Origin: Moringa oleifera
Lineage: Eukaryota; Streptophyta; Magnoliopsida; Brassicales; Moringaceae
NCBI GenBank assembly: GCA_021397835.1
Contig: JAJFZO010000344.1
Location: 3,968,001-4,032,000, forward strand
Length of the DNA stretch: 64,000 nucleotides
Direction of reading: 5' to 3'
Part shown: positions 1-11,199 of the stretch, in pieces
Position numbering within the stretch: the first letter of the stretch is position 1
How the letters are laid out: the number at the start of each line of letters is the position of its first letter
Notes under the pieces: model-generated
Database searches by the model: none
The model's input: the letters and a program-made list of their open reading frames with translations, nothing else
What the model was told of the DNA's origin: nothing
Made by a program: the position numbers and the translations under genes

Positions 1-98
1 AGTATGTTCCTGGTTGAGCCTAATTTGCTTCTGTTGGCTGTTGATTCTTCTGGGAGAGAGAGAGAGAGAGATAACAGTCTCCTTTTTGTTTTTGGCAG

Positions 99-1714
99 GT
101 AATGGCATTGCTCCAACGAGGAAACCAGAACCGAACTACTGAACCAACTCGTGCCAATGAGACCTCTTCCCGTTCCCATGCCATTCTGCAGGTAGCTGCT
201 ATAGCTTTCATGGCCCGTCTGCTTTCGATTTCCTTGCATTTCTTTCTTCCTTACTTTGGATTTATGAAACTTTTATGTAGGTTCAGGTTGAATATCGGGT
301 TAAAGATGCTTCCATGAATGTTATCAATAGAGTTGGAAAGCTCTCCCTCGTTGATCTTGCTGGCTCAGAAAGGGCACTTGCCACTGATCAAAGAACTGTT
401 AGATCGCTGGAAGGTGCAAACATCAATCGTTCACTCCTTGCGTTGAGTAGCTGCATCAATGCCCTTGTTGAGGGTAAGAAACACATCCCTTACAGAAACT
501 CAAAGCTCACCCAACTCCTCAAGGACTCTTTAGGAGGACATTGTAACACAGTGATGATTGCTAATATCAGTCCAAGCAATCTTTCATTTGGTGAAACTCA
601 GAACACTCTTCATTGGGCTGATCGAGCCAAGGAGATCAGGACAAAGGTTGGTCCTCAAATCTTCGTTCTTTCACCTGTAAGAAATGTTTATGCTTCTTCA
701 TGGCTGACTTACTGATTAGTATCGTTTCTGTCTTTTTTTACAGTTCCAAGCCTGTGATACAAATGAAGATGTTCTTCAAGTACCTGAATCTGGAACCGAC
801 CAGGCCAAGCTAATACTTGAATTGCAGAAAGAGAATCGTGAATTGCGAGTTCAACTGGCACGTTTCCAGCAGAAACTAGTTGCTCTTCAAGCACAATCCC
901 TAGCTGCAAATGGTTCACCAACGCCTTCTTCAGTTACATCGCTCGTGACTCCTCCATCTACGGCCCAACTAAATGAAAAAAGGAAACCCAGATCAACTTT
1001 CTTAGTTGGAGCCTGTTTCACACCAGAATCCAGGAAAAAGGGAGCAGATGAAGCAGCTAGAGAGCTTAAGTTGACTGTGAAGACATTAGAATCAGAAATT
1101 GAGAGAATGAAGAAAGATCACACCGCACAGCTAAAGCAGAAAGACGATCTTATTCGAGAACTTTCACGAAAGAGTGAAAAGCCACTTGGTAGAGTAGGAG
1201 TGGAAACATCAAAGAGGGTTGTCACGAGGGCCGGCTTGCGGCCGAAGGAGACGAACACGGGTGAGTTGAAGAGCCCAAGTCATCGTTTCCGGTCACCAGT
1301 TCCAACAGCTAAAAAAAGAAGCTTTTGGGACATAACTGCAGCCAATAGCCCATCAGTTGTTACATTGAATGGAAGAAAAACCAGAAGTCACCTCATTTCT
1401 GAAGCTCCTGCAGCACCCTCCATGCTCCTTCAGGTACATTGCTTTCCCATTTACTCATTCTCTCAATTTGCAAAGAAGTGTAGGCTTTTGGTAGGCCAGA
1501 GGCTCCTCTCATTAACATCTCTTTTCCCATTGGGAACTTCATAGGCCTCTTTCTCTGTCTCTTTAATTATCTGCGTATATCAGTTTCTTCTTTCTGGTAC
1601 TGATGCAGCTTGCATATCCATGTTTCTGGTTTGTGTTCATGTTCGGTCCACACGTTGCCAATTTACATAATTCAGCCAGGTTTTTCTCGACAAAGGCCTG
1701 ACCAGCTGAAGTAG
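99..1714 (+). CDS. KIN8A: Kinesin-8 family motor (KIN-8A-like), 3' part only
   Basis: Partial gene; the N-terminal half of the motor lies before the window. Exons read as 99-191, 281-646, 744-1433 and 1676-1714 (stop TAG), all phase 0 with GT-AG borders. Bases 1-98 are intron with an (AG)n run near 53-70. The first exon carries the switch I motif NETSSRSH. The second carries switch II (LVDLAGSE) and the conserved NRSLLALSSCINAL and HIPYRNSKLTQLLKDSLGG segments that close the motor core. The third exon starts with a predicted coiled coil (rich in KENRELRVQL-type heptads) and ends in a basic, Ser/Pro-rich tail with KKRSFWDIT and NGRKTRSH. The ATP-binding P-loop is not in view. Kinesin-8 members are plus-end motors that regulate microtubule length. 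The assignment to 8A rather than 8B rests on my memory of the tail motifs and is less certain than the family call. Confidence 0.9.
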
Positions 1715-2558
1715 TAACCTGCGAAGAAGATGCAGAAAAGAAAGAAAACAACCAAATTCCTCAGAAAGACTGCAGGGTTTGTTCACAACTTTTTTCTTCC
1801 TGAGACATTCTCAGCTAGAAATGGTAGAGAAGTAGTGGTTCGTAGGTGGTGCTGGGTGGTAAATGACCAAAGCCCAGGAAAGATACTATGGTTTTGTGTT
1901 TCTTAACATTATTCTTTCCTAATTGATTTGTTCATTAGTGCATTCTCAAAGTTCTGGTCTTGGGAGTTTGTAGACCAAAGGAACAATGCACATGTATGCT
2001 ATTTTATTCAACAAGCTATTCTCTTTCTCTCGTGAATCATATGAAATAGCTGGCAAGATACTATCCAAGGGTAGTAAATTTGGTTAGCAACCTACTTCTG
2101 CTAATCTGCTTGGCCATTATGCAATATAAGATCAGGAGTTGCAGACAAGAAGGTGGCATTTTCATGGTTTCTATAATAAAAGATTTTTAATTTTGCTATT
2201 AACTAAATATAATATAAATTTAAATGTGTTGTCTTTAAAGAAGTAAGTCTCAATAAAATTCTATAATTACTAACTGGATGCAAATAAATTTAAACATATT
2301 TGCTCTTGTAAGCTCCCTCAATAAAATAAAACTGGCCAATTACTAGGGAAAAATAATAGTTGAAAAACATACTGTTTCTTGGCTAGGTTGCTTACCAATC
2401 AAAAGAAGATAGGAATGTCTGAGTTCTCTTTTGCATAGAATATAATGGCACAAATTGTCGACTACTTGCTAAAGATTAAATTGACTTCTACATTAGCAGA
2501 TATAATCGATCAGTCACTGAGAATTGTCTTTAACTTTTGAAGACAATTTCTTTGTAAT

Positions 2559-2609
<51 letters not shown>

Positions 2610-2989
2610 GAAACCCTTTATAACAAGTCTCACCTTATATTTTTGTTGTCATTATTTTTTTAAATTTTTTTTCTTATTGAGTGCAATCACTTGTCATGTA
2701 ATTTTCTTTTTGATCTTTTAAAAATTTCGTGAAGTTTCATATATGATCAAATGACAATCAATCCATTTTATCTTTCATTGCAAACATAAATTTTTATTCT
2801 CTTTTCATATATTATTTATTTATTGATTTTGAGCATAAACATAAAAAGTATTATTATATATAGTAGCACCAACGAGTGCAACCTATGTACAAAAGTTAAT
2901 TTTATAATATTTTAAGAGTTTTATAATGAATTCTCCTTTATTTACAAAATCATTTTCAATGTCCCACCACTTCATAATATGAATCCATT
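1715..2989. other. Kinesin 3' UTR and AT-rich intergenic DNA
   Basis: About the first 300-450 bases after the kinesin stop probably hold its 3' UTR. A possible AATAAA-type signal lies near 2175, inside ATAATAAAAG. Beyond that the sequence is AT-rich with a long TA repeat. I see no gene. Confidence 0.5.
2563..2607. repeat. (TA)n microsatellite
   Basis: Uninterrupted AT dinucleotide run of about 44 bases in intergenic DNA downstream of the kinesin gene. Likely to vary in length between individuals. Confidence 0.95.
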
Positions 2990-4560
2990 GAATATGAAAA
3001 CTCCTCGATGGGTATTTTTTTGCCCTCAAAAACTGTTCTATCTCTTTCTGTCCAAATCAACCATAAAATCAACAAAAATAGTTTTTAAAATAATTTTTTC
3101 TTAATTTTATTCTTGTAAATGCCATTTTATGCCAAGAGCTCCTCTCAACTGTCCTTTAGCCACCTAATCTACCCCTAGTTTCTGTAGTACTACCCTCACA
3201 TTTGTCTAACCCTTTTGCACTTTAGAAACAAGTGTTGGATTGATTCCTTTTTCTTTTTACGCAAGGCATATTAGATCACTACAGTGACATCCTTTTTCTT
3301 TAAGTTATCGATAGTAAGCACCTTCCTATGCATAACGTCCCCAATAAAGAAGAATACTTTTGTTTCACACCAAATTTCGTGGGTACAACTTCTTCTTCCT
3401 TGATTGTTCCAACAACCAGCAGAATTCTCTAATCTTGAAGTTGGAGATGTTCAGCTTACCTCATCTGATTGGTCCAGATTCACTTTCACTTCCTAAATCT
3501 CACCACAAAATTGTAATAGACCTTGCATCTCCTAGTCTTGTACATTTCTCATTATTACCATTGCCCACTCCACCATAGCCCTTTCTCCCAGGATATAGTC
3601 ATTAACCGTGGCATCCTTATCAGTTGCTATAGCAAAAATATTTGAAAATACTTTACATAGAGGTAGGTCTCCACACCATTTGTGCTTCCAAAAGTTGATT
3701 GACTTGTCATCCCCAATCTTAAATCTAACAAACCCCTTAAAATCCTTCCATCCTTTCATTTTGGCCTTCCAAACACTTGTTCTAAAAGGTTTCTTTACCT
3801 ATTATGGTCATCCACCCTCCTCTTCCTAAACCATACTTATTTGCTACCAGTACTTTCCTCCATAATCTTTCCTTTTTTGTCATGAATCTCCACAGCCATT
3901 TATTGAGCAATGTCTTGTTGAACAATCATAATGGTTTTATCCCCTACCTCCTTTATTTATTGATTTCATCACCATATCCCATCTAACAAGATGAAATTTT
4001 TTAGTCTCCTCTAAGCAGTCCCACAGAAACCTCCTTTGCAACCTTTCCAATCTAATAGGTATTGCACATGGAATTGAAAACAGACACTTGTAATAGATAG
4101 TTAGATTCAACATTGTGCTCTTAATCAAAGTTAGTCTACCTTCTTTTGAAAGAAAAGGCCTTTCTCATCCTATTAATCATTTTTTCATTTTATCCATAAT
4201 TCCATTCCATGTAATCACATCCTTATTCTTTTCCTTTAGGGGCATGCCTAAGCACCGGATAAGTAGGTAGCCTGTTTTGCACCCAAACCACTCAGCTAGG
4301 AGTTGTTCATCTACCCCATCTCTCATTGGAATTAACTCGCTATTGGCTAGGTTTACCTTTAGTCCCAAAAGCACCTGAAAAACCTAACAAGATCTTATTT
4401 AGTTCAACATTTACTTCACCTGAGCACCATAAAAGATAATGGTATCATTTGTAAAAAGCAAATGTGATATCATCACTTTTTACCCTCATTGTCCCACTTT
4501 AAAGCCTTCTATCAACAAATGTAATAAAGTATTAGGTAATATATTTGGGGTGATTTAATT
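2990..4560 (-). mobile_element. Decayed LINE (non-LTR retrotransposon), reverse transcriptase and C-terminal part
   Basis: Read on the minus strand from about 4530 down to 3000. First comes the reverse transcriptase core with the catalytic F-A-D-D box altered to FTNDTIIF (about 4420-4480). Next is a piece with NLANSELIP and CLGMPLKEK (4177-4374), typical of plant LINE RT. Then come RRFLWDCLEETKKFHLVRWD (about 3990-4035), GWKDFKGFVRFKIGDDKSIN with FWKHKWCGDLPL (about 3660-3756), and a zinc-finger-like RVT tail with C-H spacing such as ESIQHLFLKC (about 3220-3250). Many stops and frameshifts make it non-functional. The 5' part (endonuclease) is not seen. Short plus-strand reading frames here are antisense shadows. 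Confidence 0.85.
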
Positions 4561-6450
4561 GTTTTAATATTTGAAAGTGTTTTTGGTTTAACCACTAGAA
4601 TTTTTAGATCTACATTTTGAGCTATTTAGTTATTGTTCTTCGGATCGTTTGCTATGATATCTTCCAATTGCACCACTTCTGTTCTTGACTTTAAGGCATG
4701 CACTTCAAATTTTATGCCTAATATATCTTTGTGTTTCATGTGCTCATTAAAGATGACATCTTCATTTTTAATACTTTTATAATTTTGGTTATCCAAAAAA
4801 TGATAACTAAATTGAATATCACTAAAACTAATAAAAAAACACTCTTTATATTTTTAGATCAAGTTTATTTCTATTAGTTGAATCAATGTGAATGTATGAT
4901 TAAATGGTGTTGAATGTCCAATATTTATCAAATATCTTGTAGTGTTAATTGTGTTAACCCATAATATTTAAGGCAGCTTGACAAGCAGTCTCACATTCTT
5001 AATACGTTTATTCAAAGTTTTATTTATCCTTTTAGTTATATCATTTGGTTAAGATTTAGACTGACTTTCTTTAACTTAATCCTATTTTGTGCATAACACT
5101 TTTTAAACTCACTATTTTCATATTCGCTACTAAACCACAAATACTTCGTCTTTAAATTAGTCTCATTTTATGTCATGACCTTCCATCTCTTAAAGGCATC
5201 ATAAACATTAGATTTACTTTTTGAAAAACAGATTGTCACTTTTGTGCTCGAGTCATCGATGAATATGGCATAATATTTTGAGCCTCAAGGGGTACCATAC
5301 GAGATGAGCCCCACATATTAGTATAGATAACTCTAACTTTGTTGTTGTTGGCTCTCTATTACCTTTTACAAAACTCATCATTTTTTGTTTGCCCAAGATA
5401 TAACTTTTACACAAGTTGAATTAGATAGTTTTCAACCATAGTACCTTTTTATTTGTTAACAGTATCTTCATTATATTCTCACTTATATATCTAAATTTTC
5501 AATGCTATTGGCTTGAATTGATCCCAATACATTTATATCGATCAAAATTTATCTACAACTAGAAGCCATACAAAAAATTCTAGTTTTGTTGCTTCAAGCA
5601 ACAATCATAGTACTCTTGCTTACTTTCCATGAACCACCATCAAAAGGTTACACTATGGTCTTCATCATCAAGCTAACCCAATAGGATAAGATTTCACTTA
5701 AATCTCCCCGCATGCATTACTTTGTGGATTTTCAAATAAACTAATTCGACATTTTCAAAATAAATATTATTGATACCAATTATCTTCAAAAAATCTCCAT
5801 CCACTAGAAAAACCTCACTTTAATTACCAGCAACATAATTATCAAATATATCACGAATAAAAGTGAAATGGAATGAATATCTTAAATTTGAAATTCATGA
5901 ATACATAAGATTATTAACAGATAAAATTAAAGCATCTTGTGCCTGCTCAATCATAACATTGGCATTGTTTATATTGTAATCCTTTTTAAGTGATCCACAA
6001 TTCTCTTTTATGAGGCCAATCTTGCCATAGTCCTAGCATTCCACCTTTTTTTTTTTTTAGAAATTTAGACTTGTGTCTACTATTTCTTAACTTAGACGTG
6101 TTACACCTTTTGTTAGAGCTCTTTTTCAATGCTCTTGTTCCTATTCTCAAGATAATGGGCAAAATTCATTAATGTTACCTCACCTGAATCTACGTTTCGA
6201 ACTTCTTTGCCAAAAATTCAATCTTTAACATCATTGAATTATAACTTTTCCTCACCAACAAAATTTCTAGTAGTTACCTTCATTGGGTCTTAACTCTTAG
6301 GAAATATGTCAAAAGAAGAAGTGCTTAAATCTCATTATTAAAGATGATTTCAACAAACATATCAATTGTGAAATAATCATATTAAACTCATTTATGTGCA
6401 GTAGCACTCAAATATATATGTTTTCTTATTTTCAAGTTGAACAACTTTTT
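4561..6450 (-). mobile_element. Decayed Ty1/copia retrotransposon, gag end to integrase
   Basis: On the minus strand, from about 6060 downward, the pieces appear in copia order. They are: a zinc-knuckle-like stretch (K-N/E-N-C-G-S-L-K), a protease/pre-integrase region with EVFLVDGDFLKIIGINNIYF (about 5750-5830), a pre-integrase motif SYILGKQKMMSFVKGN, then integrase with YTNMWGSSRMVPLEA and DDSSTKVTICFSKSKS (about 5210-5340). It ends toward 4570 with sequence resembling the FFIGYG and KIIRSRNVIFNE region. Stops and frameshifts are frequent. I did not recognise the reverse transcriptase half or LTRs, so this is a truncated relic that directly abuts the LINE fragment. Confidence 0.75.
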
Positions 6451-6512
6451 TATGAGATGTATTTCATTATTTGCTAATGAATAGGCTGCCAATTAGGTGC
6501 ACATAAGCATGA

Positions 6513-6834
6513 TGTAAGAAAGGACACCTAGTTTTTGATTACCTTGATTTATGGATAATTTTAAAAGTTGTTTGGGTAAGAATGCGTAAACGATTTCATT
6601 CATAAAGGCTATAAAATATGAGTAGTTACGAGGAAGAGTTTTATATAGTAATATTTAGGCAATAAAAGGTGAAGAAGGGAATATGTAAGGATATGTCAGG
6701 AATTGTTTGTATTGAACTTTGGCTTTGGAAACCAGGTCCTTTGAATTACTTGAGTGTTAACTTGTTCCTTTTATTGCACTAAAGCACATACATTTTTTCT
6801 CTGAAATTATTTATTGCAAATCCTAACATCCATC
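6513..6834 (+). repeat. 5' LTR of the first Ty3/gypsy element
   Basis: Begins near TGTAAGAAAGGACACCTAG and ends near CCTAACATCCATC. It aligns along its length with 10903-11199, sharing blocks such as GGATAATTTT and GCTATAAAATATGA. The exact borders are uncertain by a few bases because the copies have diverged. Confidence 0.8.
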
Positions 6835-9800
6835 GTTTGCTATTAGAGTAGGTTTTAAGCAATAAGATAAGAGATGATTAACATACTTAATTTGGAGCAA
6901 AGGTTCACGACATTGGCTAAAAAAATCGACCAACTCTTCTTGGTTTAGAGTGAGATGATACAAGATAGTGAAGTCCAAATTCAGAATTGTGCGATGGAAA
7001 TGGAAAAAACTTGAGATGAGGCAAGTGGTGCTATTGATAATGACTGTGGCAAGGATAAGACACCGACTGCATGATAAGACTTTCAACTTAAAAGAATCAA
7101 GTTTTCCTTTTTTTATGGGAAAAACCCTGATGGATGGATATTAAAAGTAAAAAGGTATTTTTCCTTGCATAAATTGTCTAACATAAAGAAACTGAAAATG
7201 ATCATTATCAATCTTTGAAAGGGAAACACTAATATGGATTGGATGAAAAAACAATGGAAATACCATTCTTAATTTGGGAAGAACTCAAATCCTAACTCCT
7301 TTTAAAGTTCTAATCTGTATCCAAAGGCTCTATGTATGAGGAGTTCTTGGCTCTTAAACAAAGTGGATCTATAAAGGCCTAATGAAGATAACTTAAGTAA
7401 ATAATCTCCGCGTTCGAAGACATTTTTTACATATTTTGGAGTTTACCTTTATAAATGGAATAAGGAGTGATGTATGGGCTAAGTTAAAGGTATTAAACCA
7501 AATGGGCTTAAAAAGGCTATAGAATTAGCAATAAAAATTAACGCAAAATTTAAACTTAAAGGGTATTTGGGGTTTTGTTAGGATTCATTATTCACGTGGG
7601 TTTGGTTATACGAATTACTCGCCCACCAAAACTCAAATAGGTTGAATACTATGATGATGGAGACTATAGTTCCAACAAAAACTCAAAAAAGAGAAGGGGT
7701 TCGAAATTAACAAAGATGGAATTGCAATATAAGCAAAAGTGTGGCCTTTTGTTATAAATTTGATGAAAAATTTTCATCGAGACATCATTGAAGAGGTGAG
7801 AATTACAAGTGGTTCACTCTAAGAATATGAATCAGAGTCATAAATGGTTGAAGATGAAGATTATGAAGAGGAATTAGAGGTCAAGCCTACATAGGAAGCT
7901 AAAAATCAAGTGATAGAAGTATCCATAAATTTAGTAGTGGGACTTACCTCGCCTAAGACATTAATATAAAATCTTATGAGGTGATTTTGGGAACAAGTTC
8001 AACTATCAAAACTCAAGGGATTTTTCGAGGAGTAGAGGTAATTTTACAAGGATGTAAATAGTTGAAGATTTAAGTCTTTGGATTTGGGTAGCATTGATGT
8101 TATCATAGAAATTCAAATTTTGAAATCTTTTAGAGTGACTCATATCAATTTGGAAGATGAAATACACTAATAAGTTTACAAGGGGATCCATCCCTACACA
8201 AAATCATTAGTACCACTCAATGCCATGCTTCACACCATTAGACACAAATGATACAAATATGAAGTAGAGCTTTGGCTATGGGGATTGTCAACAAAGAGAA
8301 AGTAAATTATTCCTTGTGAAGACCCACATAGTATTGAAAAATTTGTAGAAAATATTTGATAAGCTTATAGAATTACCTCCTTTTCAAGAAAAGAAAAGTA
8401 TGTCACTTCACCTATTACCATACATCCTTATTGATATCCACGGGTACAAAAAGATGAGATTGAGTTATTAGTACAAGAGATATTGACAGCCAAGATCTTA
8501 CAGCCCAGTGTGAATTTGTTTTCAAGCCCAATTTTACTTGTAAAGAAAAAAGATAGAGTTAGAGATTTTGTATGGACTAACAGTGGTAAACGAATTTTTC
8601 ATACTAGTAATCAACGAGTTGTTGGATGAGTTACATGGAGCAAAAGTATTCTCTAAACTTGAGTTAAAGTCTTGATACAGTCGTATCTAAATTCGATTAA
8701 AGGATGTTCTTTCAGAATCCATAAGGAACATTTTGAATTTTTAGTCATGTCATTTGGGCTAACTATTGCATCTGCGACATTTCAAGTGCTAATGAATTAT
8801 GCTTTTCAACACATTTTCGTCATGTTGTGTTAGTATTCTTGATGACATCTTTGTGTATAGCCGTAGTATGATAAAACATGTACATCACTTAGCGATAGTC
8901 TTGCAGCTTCTCATAAAATATTGATTATATGCAAACCACAAGAAGTGCTCTTTTGCTTTTGCCCGTTTGGAATAATTGGGGTATGTTATATCACGAGATG
9001 GTGTAGAGGTGGACAATTCCAAAATACAAGCCACGCTTTAATGGCTAGTATCACAATCAATTAAAGAGTTGTGAGGTTTTGTAGGTCTTAAAAGATATTA
9101 TTGCAAGTTTGTCAAAAGATATGGGTTGATTGCATGGCCTCTCAAAGAGTAATTCAAGAAAGACTGTTTTTGGTGTATTGAGGTGGCTATGGAGGCATTC
9201 AACACTTTTAAAAACATTATGATCATGGTTCCAATTTCAATCATTCCCGACTTTACTAAACCATTCATTATTGAAACTGATGCATTAGAATGTAGATTAG
9301 GTATTATTTTGACATAAGAAGAACAATTAGTGGATTACTACAACTAATTGCTGGGGCAATGAGTAGTGTTCGATTTATAAAAAAAATTTAATGGCTAATG
9401 TTCTTGCCATTCAAAATTGGGTCCATACTGGCTTGAGGAGAAAATTCCTAGCTACGCATTGATCAATAAAGTTTGAAACACTTATTAGAGTAGTGAATCA
9501 TGGAACTTGAATGCCAAAGATGAATGGTCAAGTTATTAGCTATGATTTTAAAATTCAGTATAACCTAGGTAGGAGCAATAGAATGGCTGATACATTATTA
9601 AGAGTATTACCTCCATAGAAGTTAAACCAGTTAATGGGCATGTAATGGCAATATTAAGGACCTTGCAACATCAAATTGACAAAGATGAACTTTTAATGCA
9701 AGTGAAGTTTTACTTGGGAAAAGTGCGAGCCATATAATTTTTCTTATAAAACGGTCAAGTTTGTTACAAAGGGCATTTGATGTTGCCCAAAAATGCCATC

Positions 9801-10902
9801 CTACTACCTTTTATCTTAAAAGAGAAGTACTCATTTCTATGAGCGACCATTTCGGGGAAAAACGCTCTTATAAAAGAATAAATGCTGATTTTTTCTGGAT
9901 GGGTATGTATAAGGTTGTTTTCAAAGAGGTACAATGATGTCACATGTGTTAAAGAAACAAACCTATGTCCATATCATCAACGGGGTTATTACAACCCTTT
10001 ACATTACTTAACTAAGTTTGGGAGGATTTAAATTTGAGATTTTATTGATGAGTTACCCAAATTAAAAGGTATAGACACAATATTAGTGTTGGTTGAGAGG
10101 TTGGATTCAACTATGGATTTTTCTAAGTTATTTTGGAAAAAAAGAATCAGAGTTACACCATAATACAACCTATCATCCTTAGATGGTGGTTAATTGCTAC
10201 TTAGAGACTTATCTATGATGTTACGTCTCAAAGAATTCATGAGTTTGGTGTAAATGGTTAATTAGCCTAGGTATAATACTGTTACAACACCACGTAACAT
10301 AATACCATTAATTGTATTCCTTTCAAAACACTCTATGAGCGAGAGCCACCACCTCTCATTCATTACAAAACAAGATCACTTTGGTTTGTTTAGTAGAATA
10401 ACTCTTGGAGGATCGAGATGCATAATTGGATGGCCTTAAAATACATCTATTGCATGCTCAACAAAAGATGAAGTCTAGGGTCAATGCTAAACGACAAGAT
10501 GAAAGAATTTGAGGTGAAGGAGAAAGTTTTTATGAATTATAACCTCATCGATAGAAATCTTTGGCATATCCTCATCGTCCAGCTCATCCATTCACCTAAT
10601 CTTTGATGTCTCCTAGCTTTATCGAGCCCATGGATGACCAATTCTTCATCGTTCTTGCCAGCATAATTATCACGTAGCATAGAATTATTGGTAAAGCCTA
10701 CTGAAGTATTTGGAGTGCATGATTTGGACATTAGAGTCACTATTTATGTTGAATTTTTAATCCAAGAGAAAAATCTACTCCAATTTAAGGGTACTTAGAG
10801 AAGTTTAAAACTATTCAATAATCATTTTCTTGGTTTTCCCTTAAGGATAAGATAAAAGTTTGGGTGTCAGATAATAATAAATCATAAATTAGGTAAAATA
10901 TA

Positions 10903-11199
10903 TGCAAGGGAAAAAAAACACCTAACTATTAATTACCTTAATTTGTGGATAATTTTGGAGAGTTATTTGGATAAGAATGATTAAACAATATCACCATAAA
11001 GCTATAAAATATGAATAATTATGAATAAGAATTTTATATGGTAATATGTGGGCAATAACAAAGGAAGAAGGGAGTGTGTGAAGGGCTAAAGGCATGTCAA
11101 AAATTACTTTATGTTGGGCTTTAATTCGATCCTTTTATTTTAGTAAAGCCGATCCCTCTTTCTTCTCAAATTGTTTGCTACAAATCTTAACATCCATCA
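10903..11199 (+). repeat. 3' LTR of the first Ty3/gypsy element
   Basis: Begins near TGCAAGGGAAAAAAAACACC and ends near CTTAACATCCATC. It matches 6513-6834 with small indels and is shorter by about 25 bases. The copies are visibly diverged, implying an old insertion. Confidence 0.8.

Larger units (their letters stand above)
6513..11199 (+). mobile_element. Degenerate Ty3/gypsy retrotransposon with both LTRs
   Basis: Two similar copies of about 300 bases flank the element. Between them the plus strand shows gypsy pol in order, heavily broken. Reverse transcriptase (about 8430-8990) has the start YPRVQKDEIELL, SSPILLVKKKDRVRDFV and the DDIFVYS catalytic box near 8838-8860. RNase H (about 9190-9600) has IPDFTKPFIIETDA. 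Integrase (about 9730-10300) has GQVCYKGHLMLPKNA, NADFFWMGMYK and LPKLKGIDTILVLVERL. Gag probably occupied 6850-7950 but is too decayed to read. Internal length is about 4.07 kb, so parts are likely lost. No intact open frame remains. Confidence 0.85.

Noticed and set aside
3360..3986. Plus-strand frames of 60-73 codons
   Set aside because: Antisense to the recognisable minus-strand LINE reverse transcriptase.
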